Shown here: positions 8,445-17,275 of the stretch, piece by piece | How positions within the stretch are numbered: the first letter of the stretch is position 1 | Layout: each line of letters begins with the position of its first letter | Origin: JAWXUE01 sp044432925 | GTDB lineage: Bacteria; Bacillota_I; Bacilli_A; Acholeplasmatales; Anaeroplasmataceae | Length of the DNA: 64,000 bases | Assembly (NCBI GenBank): GCA_044432925.1 | Contig: JAWXUE010000002.1 | Span: 1 to 64,000, forward strand | Direction: 5' to 3' | Made by a program: the position numbers and the translations under genes | The notes under the pieces: model-generated | What the model saw: only the letters and a program-made list of their open reading frames with translations | Told to the model about the DNA's origin: nothing | Database searches by the model: none

Positions 8445-9629
8445 ATGTTAAATTTTTTTAATTTAATGACTGCAGTATTAACTACTGTAGATACTGAGGT
8501 AGCTGATACTTCAGTATGGGAAAATGTAGTTGAAGCATTAACTTCAACTAGTTTATGGAACGCAATTGCGAAGAGTATCATTATCATCTTATTAGGATTC
8601 TTCCTAACTAAGAAAGGTATTTTTTCTAAGGATACTCCAAAAGTACTAACTAAAATAGTATTAGTTGCTGCATTACCGTGCTTAGCTTTTACAGGGTTTA
8701 TGAGTGATATAACTCAAGCTAACTTTATATCTGCTATATTTGCTTTCGTATGGGGATTTATAATATATACAATTTTCATATTCTTAGCACAATTAATTTT
8801 CAGAAAAGTTAAAGGTGAAAGAAAAACAGTATTAATAGTATTATTTGTATTAGGATCAACTACATTCTTTGGTCAACCACTAATTAGTGCTGTATTCAAA
8901 TCAGCAATATTAGAATCTAATATGTTTAATATTTCATATAGAGTATTCTTATATTCATATGCATTTATTGTTATCTCAGGAATCAACAAAGCAACTAAAA
9001 CAGAAGAAGTTACTGATGAAAATGGTGTAACTACAACTGTTGAAGTACCATGTAGTGTTGATGTTAAAGATGTATTAAAGAAAATATTCTTAAATCCTAT
9101 CATTATTGCTACATTAGCCGGATTCATTTTATGGAGTTTACAATTACCATTTGAAAATGTTGATTGGGTTAAAATAACTATTGATGGAAAAACTGGAGCA
9201 TTCTGGAGATTAGATGTATTATGTTCACCAATTAATAGTACATTAGTATTATTAGGTTCATTAGCTAGTCCATTAGTATGGTTAGCAATAGGTGGTACGT
9301 TATCAACAATTTCTTTTAAAGAAGCTGCTAAAGATAAAACTGCTTGGATTTATTCAATTTTAAAAATATTCTTAGCACCTACAGTAAACTTAGTTTTATT
9401 ATTATTAGTTAACTTAGTATACGATGTAAACTTTACATTAATTGCTGCAACAACATTAATGTGGGCTACGCCTCCAGCAACTGTTGCTGTATCATACTGT
9501 ATTAATTATGATAAAGAAGCTCTATTAGCATCTAACTGTTCATTCTTAGGAACATTTGTTGCTGTAATAGGTATTCCTATTTGGATCGTAATATTAACTG
9601 TATTACAATCTGCTGGAATCTTTGCATAA
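8445..9629 (+). CDS. AEC family organic-acid carrier (malate/lactate permease-like)
   Basis: 394-aa polytopic membrane protein of the auxin-efflux-carrier/malate-permease family with about ten hydrophobic segments. Recognisable elements are SIIIILLGFFLTKKGIF near residue 45, LVAALPCLAFTGFM, a central cytosolic loop rich in Thr/Val, ASPLVWLAIGGTL, and MWATPPATVAVSYCINYDKEALLASNCSFLGT near the C-terminus. Homologues move malate, lactate or related monocarboxylates by uniport or proton symport. It is closely paralogous to the minus-strand carrier at 10686-11792. It is followed 10 bp later by a D-2-hydroxyacid dehydrogenase, so export or uptake of a 2-hydroxyacid such as D-lactate is a reasonable inference. 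Confidence 0.88.
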   Translation: MLNFFNLMTAVLTTVDTEVADTSVWENVVEALTSTSLWNAIAKSIIIILLGFFLTKKGIFSKDTPKVLTKIVLVAALPCLAFTGFMSDITQANFISAIFAFVWGFIIYTIFIFLAQLIFRKVKGERKTVLIVLFVLGSTTFFGQPLISAVFKSAILESNMFNISYRVFLYSYAFIVISGINKATKTEEVTDENGVTTTVEVPCSVDVKDVLKKIFLNPIIIATLAGFILWSLQLPFENVDWVKITIDGKTGAFWRLDVLCSPINSTLVLLGSLASPLVWLAIGGTLSTISFKEAAKDKTAWIYSILKIFLAPTVNLVLLLLVNLVYDVNFTLIAATTLMWATPPATVAVSYCINYDKEALLASNCSFLGTFVAVIGIPIWIVILTVLQSAGIFA

Positions 9630-9639
9630 GGAGATATAG

Positions 9640-10641
9640 ATGAAAAAAGAAATGATATGTTTTGGTGTAAGAGATTACGAAGTACCTTTTTTCAATGAAT
9701 TAGGTGCTAAATACGGATATAATCTTAAGTTAGAAGCTCCATTTTTAACAAATGATAACTTCGAATTAGCATTAAATAATGAAATAGTAATGGTAAGAGG
9801 TAACTGTTTTTTAAATGCCGATAGTATTACTAAATTACATTCTAGTGGATTAAAATATTTATTAACTAGAACAGTTGGTTATAACCACATTGATATTGAA
9901 GCTTGTAAAAAATTAGGAATAGAGGTAGCATATGTACCTGGTTATTCCCCAAATGCAATTGCTGAATTAGGATTATCATTAGCAATGATGTTACTACGTA
10001 ATACTGCTTATACAGTTAATCTAACAAGACAAAATGATTTTAGAGTAACATCTCAAATGTTCTCAAGAGAAATTAGAAATTGTACTGTTGGTGTTATCGG
10101 TTGTGGTAAAATTGGTTTAACTTCAGCAACTTTATATAAAGGTTTAGGAGCTAAAGTAATTGCAAATGATATATATCAAAGCGAAGAAGCTAAAAAGGTT
10201 GTAACGTTTGTTGGATTAGAAGAATTAATTAAAACTTCTGATATCATAACTTTACATATGCCTCATATTAAAGGTGTTAATGATCACTTAATTAATTCTG
10301 AATTAATCGCTCAGATGAAAGATAATGCAATATTAATTAATACTGCTCGTGGTGAATTAGTTGATTTAGATGCTGTAGTAACAGCTTTAGAAAACAACAA
10401 ATTATATGGTGCAGGTATTGATGTTATTGAAAATGAAAAAGAAGTTTTCTTTCAAAAGTTTGATGGGAAAATTGGAAATGATTTATTCGATAGAGCGTCA
10501 GCTTTATTCCCAAAATTATTATTCACTCCACATGTTGGAGCATCAACAGATGAAGCATTAACTAATATGATTGAAATTTCATTACAAAACATGGAAGAGT
10601 ATATAAATACAAATACTTGTAAAAACTCTTTAACTAAATAA
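9640..10641 (+). CDS. D-2-hydroxyacid dehydrogenase (D-lactate dehydrogenase-like)
   Basis: 333-aa NAD-dependent enzyme of the D-isomer-specific 2-hydroxyacid dehydrogenase family, probably pyruvate to D-lactate. Visible are the N-terminal catalytic-domain start FGVRDYEVPFF, LLTRTVGYNHIDIEACKKLG (substrate-binding Arg region), the Rossmann motif VGVIGCGKIGLTSA, LHMPHIKGVNDHLIN, NTARGELVD (catalytic Arg), GIDVIENEKE (catalytic Glu) and LLFTPHVGASTDEAL (catalytic His). The sequence is closer to the lactate-dehydrogenase/VanH branch than to phosphoglycerate dehydrogenase. GGAGAT precedes the ATG. It is cotranscribed with the AEC carrier and shares a two-way terminator with the converging second carrier. 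Confidence 0.9.
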   Translation: MKKEMICFGVRDYEVPFFNELGAKYGYNLKLEAPFLTNDNFELALNNEIVMVRGNCFLNADSITKLHSSGLKYLLTRTVGYNHIDIEACKKLGIEVAYVPGYSPNAIAELGLSLAMMLLRNTAYTVNLTRQNDFRVTSQMFSREIRNCTVGVIGCGKIGLTSATLYKGLGAKVIANDIYQSEEAKKVVTFVGLEELIKTSDIITLHMPHIKGVNDHLINSELIAQMKDNAILINTARGELVDLDAVVTALENNKLYGAGIDVIENEKEVFFQKFDGKIGNDLFDRASALFPKLLFTPHVGASTDEALTNMIEISLQNMEEYINTNTCKNSLTK

Positions 10642-10645
10642 AATA

Positions 10646-10685
10646 AAAAGATGTCTATAGAATATTCTATAAACATCTTTTTTTA
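10646..10685. terminator. Bidirectional terminator between convergent genes
   Basis: AAAGATGT pairs with ACATCTTT, with an inner TATAGA/TCTATA helix. A-rich and T-rich flanks serve both the dehydrogenase (+) and the second AEC carrier (-). Confidence 0.85.
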
Positions 10686-11792
10686 TTATCCAAAAATACC
10701 TGATGATTGTAGTACTGTAATTAATACTACATAAAAAGGAATACATGCAACAGCTACTACTGTACTTATAAAAGAACAATTTGAAGCAAACAATGCTTCC
10801 TTATCATAATTAATACAAAACGATACTATTGTTGTTGCTGGTGGTGTAGCCCACATAAGTGTTGTAGCAATAACTATGTTAATATCTACAGTTATAAATA
10901 GATTAATAATAAACAATAATAATAAGTTTATTATTGGTGCTCCTATAACTTTAATGAATGAATAAATCCATACACTTTTATCACTAGCAGCTTCTTTAAA
11001 AGATACACTTGCTAATGTACCACCTATTGCTAACCATACTAATGGACTAGATAATGAACCTAATAATGATAATGTACTATTAATTGGTGGACATAATATA
11101 TCTAATCTCCAAAATACTCCAGTTTTTCCATCAACAGTTACTTTAACCCAATCCACATTCTCACAAACTAACTGCATACTCCATAAGAAGAACCCTAAGA
11201 ATGTTGCTATAACAATAGGATTTAAAAAAATTGTTTTACAAACATCTTTAACATTAATTTGTTTTCTTTCAACTATTTCACTTGAATCTACTTTAGGTTT
11301 CGAGATTAATAAGAATCCATATGAATATAAAAATACTCTATATGCTATATTAAACATATTTGAATGTAGATATGCTCCTGGAAAAATTGCTTGAATTAAT
11401 GGTTGAGCAAAGAAAGTTGTTGAACCAAAAATAAATAGCATTTCACATACCATTCTTTTTTCTTTACTAAATTTAATAAATAACAATTTAGATAAGAAAA
11501 TGAAAATTGTATAAATTATAAATCCCCATACGAAAGCAAATATAGCAGATAAAAATTCAGCTTGAGTAATGTCCGCCATAAACCCTGTGAAAGCTAAACA
11601 AGGTAATGCAGCAACTAAAACAACCTTAGTTAAAACTCTAGGAGTATCTTTAGTAAATATACCTTTTTTAGTTAGGAAGAATCCTAATAAAATTATAATA
11701 ATACTTTTACTAACAGCACTCCATAATCCAACAGACAATAATGAATCTATAACATTATCCCAAACGCCTTGATTTGATAAAATATTTAACAT
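10686..11792 (-). CDS. Second AEC family organic-acid carrier
   Basis: 368-aa paralogue of the 8445-9629 carrier. The two share long near-identical blocks: SIIIILLGFFLTKKGIF, LVAALPCLAFTGFMADITQA, LSSPLVWLAIGGTL, and MWATPPATTIVSFCINYDK, with the same order of about ten membrane segments. This copy lacks the extended Thr/Val cytosolic loop and the N-terminal extension, which explains the 26-residue difference. The start ATG has AAAAGGAG upstream. The pair flanking a D-2-hydroxyacid dehydrogenase looks like an old tandem or inverted duplication. One may import and the other export, or they may differ in substrate; that is inference. Confidence 0.88.
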   Translation of the reverse strand: MLNILSNQGVWDNVIDSLLSVGLWSAVSKSIIIILLGFFLTKKGIFTKDTPRVLTKVVLVAALPCLAFTGFMADITQAEFLSAIFAFVWGFIIYTIFIFLSKLLFIKFSKEKRMVCEMLFIFGSTTFFAQPLIQAIFPGAYLHSNMFNIAYRVFLYSYGFLLISKPKVDSSEIVERKQINVKDVCKTIFLNPIVIATFLGFFLWSMQLVCENVDWVKVTVDGKTGVFWRLDILCPPINSTLSLLGSLSSPLVWLAIGGTLASVSFKEAASDKSVWIYSFIKVIGAPIINLLLLFIINLFITVDINIVIATTLMWATPPATTIVSFCINYDKEALFASNCSFISTVVAVACIPFYVVLITVLQSSGIFG

Positions 11793-11948
11793 TGTTTTCT
11801 CCTTTTATTTTATTCAATAAAATTATAACATTTTATGACAATTAATACCAATAATAATTTATTTGTTTTATAAAATACTAACTATATAAAAATATTTGAA
11901 TTTTTATCGATTTTTTGCATTATAATAACGATTTCACAAGTTAATCAT

Positions 11949-11977
11949 TTGATAAAAAGTGTTTTTTATATTATAAT
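11949..11977 (+). promoter_or_regulatory. SigA promoter for prs
   Basis: TTGATA (11949-11954), 17-bp spacer, TATAAT (11972-11977), then TAGGAGG before the ATG at 12006. A second candidate -10, TATAAT at 11921-11926, lies upstream. Confidence 0.75.
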
Positions 11978-12005
11978 TTAAGTAACAATATAGGAGGATT
12001 TACCA

Positions 12006-12989
12006 ATGCCAGTAATTTTAGACAAAAAGATTAAATTATTTACACTAAGTGCTAATCCAGAGTTAGCTAAAGAAATATCGGAATCATTAGGAGTAGAATT
12101 AGGTAATTGTAACGTAAAAAGATTTGCTGATGGAGAAGTTAATGTTTCTATAAATGAAACAGTACGTGGGCATCATGTATTTGTTGTACAACCAACAAGT
12201 GCTCCTGTAAACGAACATTTAATGGAAATGTTAATATTATGTGATGCATTAAAAAGAGCATCAGCTCTAACAATCAATTTAATTATTCCTTATTACGGAT
12301 ATTCAAGACAAGATCGCAAATCAAGAAGTAGAGAACCTATTAGTGCTAAACTAGTTGCTGATTTAATTCAAGCAAGTGGAGCAACAAGAGTAATAGCAAT
12401 GGATTTACATGCTGCTCAAATTCAAGGATTCTTTAATATCCCTATTGATAACTTCTTAGGATTACCAATATTAGTAAATTATTTATTAGATTTAAAATTA
12501 GAAAATGTATGTGTAGTATCACCAGATCACGGTGGAGCTGTAAGAGCTCGTGAATTTGCTAAAGTATTAGATGCATCAATTGCAATCGTTGATAAAAGAA
12601 GACCTGAAGCTAATAAAGCTGAGGTAATGAATATTATCGGAGACGTTAAAGGAAAAACTTGTATCTTAGTTGATGATATGGTTGATACAGCTGGTACATT
12701 AACAGCTGGAGCTGATGCTTTATTAAAAATGGGTGCTACAGCTGTTTATGCAGCTTGCACACATGGTTTATTAAGTGGACCCGCTATAGAAAGAATTAAT
12801 AACTCTTGTATTAAAGAAATGATTATAACAAATACTGTTAAATTAGATGATAATAAAAAAAGCCCTAAAATTGTTCAACTATCAGTTGGTGAATTATTAG
12901 GACATGGTATATTAAAAATATTATCTGATGAACCTTTAAGTGGATTATTCACTTATACATACGATAAAGAAAAAAGAAACGAATTATAG
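12006..12989 (+). CDS. prs: Ribose-phosphate pyrophosphokinase (PRPP synthetase)
   Basis: 327-aa cytosolic enzyme that makes PRPP from ribose-5-phosphate and ATP for nucleotide, His and Trp synthesis. Family motifs are KLFTLSANPELAKEIS, RFADGEVNVSINETVRG, the flexible-loop YYGYSRQDRKSRSREPISAK, the metal-binding DLHAAQIQGFF, SPDHGGAVRAREFAK, and the PRPP-loop LVDDMVDTAGTL. A strong AGGAGG precedes the ATG. It opens a conserved prs-pth-mfd block. The B. subtilis partner ctc (rplY), normally between prs and pth, is missing here. Confidence 0.97.
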   Translation: MPVILDKKIKLFTLSANPELAKEISESLGVELGNCNVKRFADGEVNVSINETVRGHHVFVVQPTSAPVNEHLMEMLILCDALKRASALTINLIIPYYGYSRQDRKSRSREPISAKLVADLIQASGATRVIAMDLHAAQIQGFFNIPIDNFLGLPILVNYLLDLKLENVCVVSPDHGGAVRAREFAKVLDASIAIVDKRRPEANKAEVMNIIGDVKGKTCILVDDMVDTAGTLTAGADALLKMGATAVYAACTHGLLSGPAIERINNSCIKEMIITNTVKLDDNKKSPKIVQLSVGELLGHGILKILSDEPLSGLFTYTYDKEKRNEL

Positions 12990-12993
12990 AATT

Positions 12994-13014
12994 GGCTTAT
13001 ATAAGCCTTTTTTA
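12994..13014 (+). terminator. Terminator after prs
   Basis: GGCTTATATAAGCC palindrome followed by T7. It lies just before the pth ribosome binding site. Confidence 0.8.
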
Positions 13015-13031
13015 TATTTATGGAGGTATTT

Positions 13032-13589
13032 ATGAAATTAATTATTGGACTAGGTAATCCTGGAAAAAAATATGAAAAAACAAGACATAATGTTGGATTT
13101 TTAGCTTTAGATAATTATATAAAAAAATATAATTCTTCTTATAAAGTTGAAAGTAACTTTAATGCTGTATCTTGTAAATTAAATAATGCTATTTTTATAA
13201 AACCTCAAACATTTATGAATTTAAGTGGAGAGTCTGTCATAAAATATATTAACTATTATAAAATAGATGTAAGTGATATATTAGTAATATATGATGATAT
13301 AGCAATACCATTTAATAATATAAGAATAAGAGAAACTGGTTCTGCTGGTGGTCATAACGGAATTAAAAATATAATACAACATACTAAAACTCAAGATTTT
13401 AAAAGAGTTAGAATAGGTGTAGATAATAATACTAAAGTAGATATGAAAGATTACGTATTAGGAGATTTTTCTAAACAAGAACAAATTGATTTAGAAGATA
13501 TCTTTAATGATACAAATAATTTAATAGATGATTTTATTAAAGATGAAAGATTTGATTTAATAATGAATCGATATAACAGAAAGGGATAA
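13032..13589 (+). CDS. pth: Peptidyl-tRNA hydrolase
   Basis: 185-aa enzyme that releases peptides from prematurely dropped peptidyl-tRNA. Signature stretches are LIIGLGNPGKKYEKTRHNVGF (His19 catalytic), FIKPQTFMNLSGESV, VIYDDIAIPFNNIRIRETGS and AGGHNGIKNI. The ATG at 13032 is chosen; an ATG at 13020 would overlap the GGAGGT site. It is two bases upstream of mfd, the same pairing as in B. subtilis spoVC-mfd, except that the small fin (yabK) gene is missing. Confidence 0.97.
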   Translation: MKLIIGLGNPGKKYEKTRHNVGFLALDNYIKKYNSSYKVESNFNAVSCKLNNAIFIKPQTFMNLSGESVIKYINYYKIDVSDILVIYDDIAIPFNNIRIRETGSAGGHNGIKNIIQHTKTQDFKRVRIGVDNNTKVDMKDYVLGDFSKQEQIDLEDIFNDTNNLIDDFIKDERFDLIMNRYNRKG

Positions 13590-13591
13590 TT

Positions 13592-16500
13592 ATGATAAAT
13601 TACCTTAAAGAAAATTCCTATTTTAAATATCTATATGATAAAAATAGAATTTCGAAATCCAACGACAACTTCAATACTTACTTAATTGTTTCTGATTATT
13701 TAAATAATAATAGAAACATTTTTGTCGTTACCCCAAGTTTATTTTTAGCACAAAAGTATTACGATAATTTATTAAACATAATTGATCCTGAGAATGTATT
13801 ATTTTTCCCTTGTGATGATATAGTAGCAACAAGTTTTATGATATCATCAAATGATTTCAAATTCGAAAGAATAAATACAATAAAAGAATTAACAAAAGAT
13901 AATCCAAAAATAATAGTAACTAACTTTGCTGGAATAACAAAATATAATATACCTCTAAGTACATGGAAACAAAATATACTAACAATAAGAAAAGAAGAAA
14001 TAGATAGAGAAAATTTTATAAATAACCTTGTAACAATAGGATATAAGAAGACTTATACAGTATATAAAACAGGGGAGTTTGCTGTAAGAGGAAGTATAAT
14101 AGATATCTTTCCATTAAATTATCAAAACCCAATAAGATTAGATTTCTTTGGTGATGAAATAGATGATATAAAAGAATTTGATATTACTACACAATTATCA
14201 ATAAATAAATTAGATACAGTTGAAATAATACCAGTAACAGAATTCTTTTATACTAATGAACAATTAAAAGAAATAACAATTGAAGATGATAACGATAGTA
14301 TGAATATAGCGTTAAGAGAAAAAATAGATTCATTAACACACTATATTCCTAAATTTTATAAACCAACTTCAATCATAAATATGATAGAAGCTAAAACATA
14401 TATATTAGATATAGATAAAATGAATGCTATATATCAAAAAAGTTTAAATGATTTAAGTGAATACTTAAATCAAGAACTAACACATAAATACTTTTTTAAT
14501 ATAAAAGAATTAGTAAATGACAATATGTTTTATATTGATGGAGTAGTATCTCATGAAAATCAAGAAATAGTAAGTACCAAAGAAATAGATTATTACAATG
14601 GTAACTTTAGAATATTATTAAAAGACATAAAAAATTTAGTAGGAGTAAAACATATATTCATTTCTATTAATGACAACGACAGAATAAAAAGAATAAAAGA
14701 ATTACTATTAGATAATAGTATAAACTACCAAACAATAACTAGTGATAGCACACCAAGAGTAGATTGTATAAATTTAATAACAGGTTATGTATTACCATTA
14801 GATTCAAATTCATTAAATGTACTAATATTAAATGAAACAGCTCTATACACAACAACAATAGAAAAGAAAAGAATAAAATACAAATCTATCTTCTCTAATT
14901 CCACAAAAATATCAAAACATGATGAATTAAAAATAAATGATTACATTGTACATTATGATTATGGTATAGGACAATACATCGGAATTAAAGTAATGGAAAT
15001 GAATGGAAAATTTAGAGATTATTTACAATTAAAATACTTTGATACAGATGTATTATACATACCAATAGAAAAAATAGACAAAGTACAAAAATATAATGTA
15101 ATAGATGGAAGAGAACCAGCATTAACAAAATTAGGTTCAAGTGCTTGGACAAGAACTAAAAAAAGAGTATTAGAAAAAGTAAAAGAAACATCAGAAAAAT
15201 TAATAAAACTATATGCACAAAGAAGCAAAACAATAGGATATCAATATTCAAAAGATGATGAATTACAAATAGAGTTTGAAAACACATTTGGATATGATTT
15301 AACAGAAGATCAATACAAAGCTATAGTTGCTGTAAAAGAAGATATGGAATCAACAAAACCAATGGATAGACTAATATGTGGCGATGTTGGATTTGGAAAA
15401 ACAGAAGTAGCACTAAGAGCTGCATTCAAAGCAATCATGGATAAAAAACAAGTTGCTTACCTTGCCCCAACAACATTACTTACAAGACAACACTACTATA
15501 CATTTAAAACAAGAATGTCTACCTTCGGAATAAACGTAGAATTATTAAATAGATTTGTTAGTCCGAAGAGAGTAAAAGAAATACTATTACAATTAGAAGA
15601 TGGAAGTATAGATTGTGTAATAGGAACACATAGACTATTATCACATGATATAAAATTTAAAGATTTAGGATTACTAATAACAGATGAAGAACAAAGATTT
15701 GGTGTAACACATAAAGAAAGAATAAAAGAAATGAAACTAAATATAGATTCATTAACACTTACAGCTACACCAATACCTAGAACATTACAAATGTCTATAA
15801 TGGGAATAAAAGATTTATCAACAATAGAAACACCACCTAAAAATAGATACCCAGTACAAACATATGTAACACCTAGAAATGATGCAATAATAAAAGAAGC
15901 TATTGAAAGAGAATTAATAAGAGGTGGCCAAGTATTTTATATGTATAACTTCAAAGACGATATCATTGATATTGCTGCACATATAAATAAACTTGTACCA
16001 GAAGCTAAAATAGTAACTGCTCATGGTTCAATGTCTAAAAATGATTTAGAAGATACAATAACAGATTTCATTGATAAAAAATATGATGTATTAGTATGTA
16101 CAACAATAATAGAAACAGGAATAGATATACCTGATACAAATACATTATTAATACATGATTCAGATAGATTAGGATTATCTCAGTTATACCAATTAAGAGG
16201 AAGAGTAGGAAGAAGCGATAAAATCGCTTATGCCTACTTAATGTATGATCCTAAAAAAATACTAAGTGAAAATTCCACAAAAAGATTAGAATCAATACAA
16301 GAGTTCACAGAATTAGGAAGTGGATATCAAATAGCAATGCAAGACTTAGCAATAAGAGGAGCTGGAGATGTATTAGGTGAAGAGCAATCTGGATTTATGG
16401 ATAATATAGGAATAGAGTTATATCTAAAAATACTAAACGATTCATTAAAAGAATTAAGAAATCCAACACCAGTAGAAGAAAAACCAACTTATTCACAAGT

Positions 16501-16942
16501 ATATTCAAATAGAACAATAAATCCTGAATATATAAATAACGAAGATGCTAAATTAGAAATACATAATAAAATAAGAACACTAACATCAATAAACAATCTA
16601 ACAAAATTACAATTAGAATTAGAAGATAGATTTGGAAAATTTGATAACGAATTATTATTATATATGTATGAAAAGTTATTCTTTAATTTATGTAGCAATA
16701 TAAATATTGAAACAATAACAGATACATCAAGAGATAAACGATTAACAATAAATGAAATAACTTCATCTAAAATTAATCCAGAAGAATTATATAAAATAGT
16801 ATATGATAACTTTAAAAATATAAATATATCATATTCAATAAATAAATTTATAATACAAATAGATTTAGGACCAAACAAAGACAATTCTTGGTTATTTGAT
16901 ACTTGTAAATTATTAGATAAAATAAATAAGGAACTTTCATAA
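13592..16942 (+). CDS. mfd: Transcription-repair coupling factor
   Basis: 1116-aa Mfd, which removes RNA polymerase stalled at DNA lesions and recruits UvrA. Domain order is intact: a UvrB-like N-terminal part (residues 1-340, including TVYKTGEFAVRGSIIDIFP), the CarD-like RNAP-interacting domain (about 455-500, DYIVHYDYGIGQYIGI), the helicase Walker A CGDVGFGKTEVAL (near 595), DEEQRFGV motif II, TATPIPRTLQMS, motif VI QLRGRVGRS, and the C-terminal TRCF domain. The length is normal. In B. subtilis the next gene is spoVT; here the CRISPR-Cas locus lies between them. Confidence 0.97.
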   Translation: MINYLKENSYFKYLYDKNRISKSNDNFNTYLIVSDYLNNNRNIFVVTPSLFLAQKYYDNLLNIIDPENVLFFPCDDIVATSFMISSNDFKFERINTIKELTKDNPKIIVTNFAGITKYNIPLSTWKQNILTIRKEEIDRENFINNLVTIGYKKTYTVYKTGEFAVRGSIIDIFPLNYQNPIRLDFFGDEIDDIKEFDITTQLSINKLDTVEIIPVTEFFYTNEQLKEITIEDDNDSMNIALREKIDSLTHYIPKFYKPTSIINMIEAKTYILDIDKMNAIYQKSLNDLSEYLNQELTHKYFFNIKELVNDNMFYIDGVVSHENQEIVSTKEIDYYNGNFRILLKDIKNLVGVKHIFISINDNDRIKRIKELLLDNSINYQTITSDSTPRVDCINLITGYVLPLDSNSLNVLILNETALYTTTIEKKRIKYKSIFSNSTKISKHDELKINDYIVHYDYGIGQYIGIKVMEMNGKFRDYLQLKYFDTDVLYIPIEKIDKVQKYNVIDGREPALTKLGSSAWTRTKKRVLEKVKETSEKLIKLYAQRSKTIGYQYSKDDELQIEFENTFGYDLTEDQYKAIVAVKEDMESTKPMDRLICGDVGFGKTEVALRAAFKAIMDKKQVAYLAPTTLLTRQHYYTFKTRMSTFGINVELLNRFVSPKRVKEILLQLEDGSIDCVIGTHRLLSHDIKFKDLGLLITDEEQRFGVTHKERIKEMKLNIDSLTLTATPIPRTLQMSIMGIKDLSTIETPPKNRYPVQTYVTPRNDAIIKEAIERELIRGGQVFYMYNFKDDIIDIAAHINKLVPEAKIVTAHGSMSKNDLEDTITDFIDKKYDVLVCTTIIETGIDIPDTNTLLIHDSDRLGLSQLYQLRGRVGRSDKIAYAYLMYDPKKILSENSTKRLESIQEFTELGSGYQIAMQDLAIRGAGDVLGEEQSGFMDNIGIELYLKILNDSLKELRNPTPVEEKPTYSQVYSNRTINPEYINNEDAKLEIHNKIRTLTSINNLTKLQLELEDRFGKFDNELLLYMYEKLFFNLCSNINIETITDTSRDKRLTINEITSSKINPEELYKIVYDNFKNINISYSINKFIIQIDLGPNKDNSWLFDTCKLLDKINKELS

Positions 16943-16962
16943 TTGAGAGTTCCTATTTTTTG
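16930..16962 (+). terminator. Terminator after mfd
   Basis: GGAACTTTC and GAGAGTTCC arms (one wobble pair) followed by TATTTTTTG. It isolates mfd from the cas operon. Confidence 0.75.
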
Positions 16963-17020
16963 TATAAAAAGATATAATTTTTCTTATAATTACATTAAAT
17001 TATCTCCTCATGTAAGTATT

Positions 17021-17068
17021 TTTGTAAATTTTTTGTAAATAGATAATATACTATATTTTTTTGTAAAT
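17021..17068 (+). repeat. Three direct TTTGTAAAT repeats upstream of the cas promoter
   Basis: TTTGTAAAT occurs at 17021-17029, 17032-17040 and 17060-17068, ending 6 bp before the predicted -35 box. The spacing of the first two is 11 bp, about one helical turn. The octamer TTGTAAAT is also the half-site core of the palindrome at 28387-28414. They could be regulator binding sites; in an AT-rich genome single copies are expected by chance, but three in 48 bp are not. Confidence 0.45.
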
Positions 17069-17074
17069 GATTAG

Positions 17075-17103
17075 TTGATTAACTTGTCGAATGATGTTAT
17101 ACT
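17075..17103 (+). promoter_or_regulatory. Predicted cas operon promoter
   Basis: TTGATT (17075-17080), 17-bp spacer, TATACT (17098-17103) with extended -10 TG at 17095-17096. The transcript would start near 17110 and its roughly 165-base leader would be antisense to the entire tracrRNA. Confidence 0.55.
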
Positions 17104-17123
17104 TTTTTTATAAAAGGCTATAA

Positions 17124-17240
17124 ATAAAAAATACCTACTTATGTAGGTATCTTAATTCCGAACATCGGAGCTTCTTACGAAGCGTTTAGAATAAATTTTT
17201 ATTTAAACTTGTAGTGTAATTTTATATGTTTTTTAAAACA
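17124..17240 (-). ncRNA. tracrRNA of the type II-A system
   Basis: About 117 nt, transcribed opposite to cas9. The anti-repeat (about 17203-17239) contains a 20-base perfect complement of the CRISPR repeat core (17211-17230) and a match to its TTAAAAC end with one extra base. Pairing with the repeat 5' end leaves a bulge of GC opposite AAGU, the same tracr-side bulge as in the Streptococcus pyogenes duplex, followed by a lower stem GUUUGA/UUAAAU. Downstream are hairpins GCTTC-GTAA-GAAGC (17170-17183), TCCGA-TGT-TCGGA (17157-17169) and a terminator stem of ATACCTAC/GTAGGTAT (17131-17150) followed by T6. The ends are predicted from promoter and terminator, not mapped. Confidence 0.88.
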
Positions 17241-17245
17241 TAGAT

Positions 17246-17274
17246 ATATTAACACGGAAAAAGGAGAATGTCAA
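17246..17274 (-). promoter_or_regulatory. tracrRNA promoter overlapping the cas9 ribosome binding site
   Basis: On the minus strand TTGACA (17269-17274), exactly 17 bp, TAATAT (17246-17251) with an extended -10 TG. The predicted start is near 17239, the first base of the anti-repeat. The -35 box ends one base from the cas9 ATG and the spacer contains its AAGGAG. Confidence 0.75.
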
Positions 17275-17275
17275 C

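Noticed and set aside
8327..8587. Minus-strand frame opposite the first AEC carrier promoter region
   Set aside because: Hydrophobic low-complexity translation, no ribosome site, lies over the promoter and start of a clear gene.
13020..13031. ATG 13020 as pth start
   Set aside because: It overlaps the GGAGGT ribosome site and would add four residues absent from the family.
16943..17130. Insertion-sequence ends or att duplications bordering the CRISPR locus
   Set aside because: No inverted repeats, transposase or integrase fragments were seen, and no matching direct repeats at the two borders.
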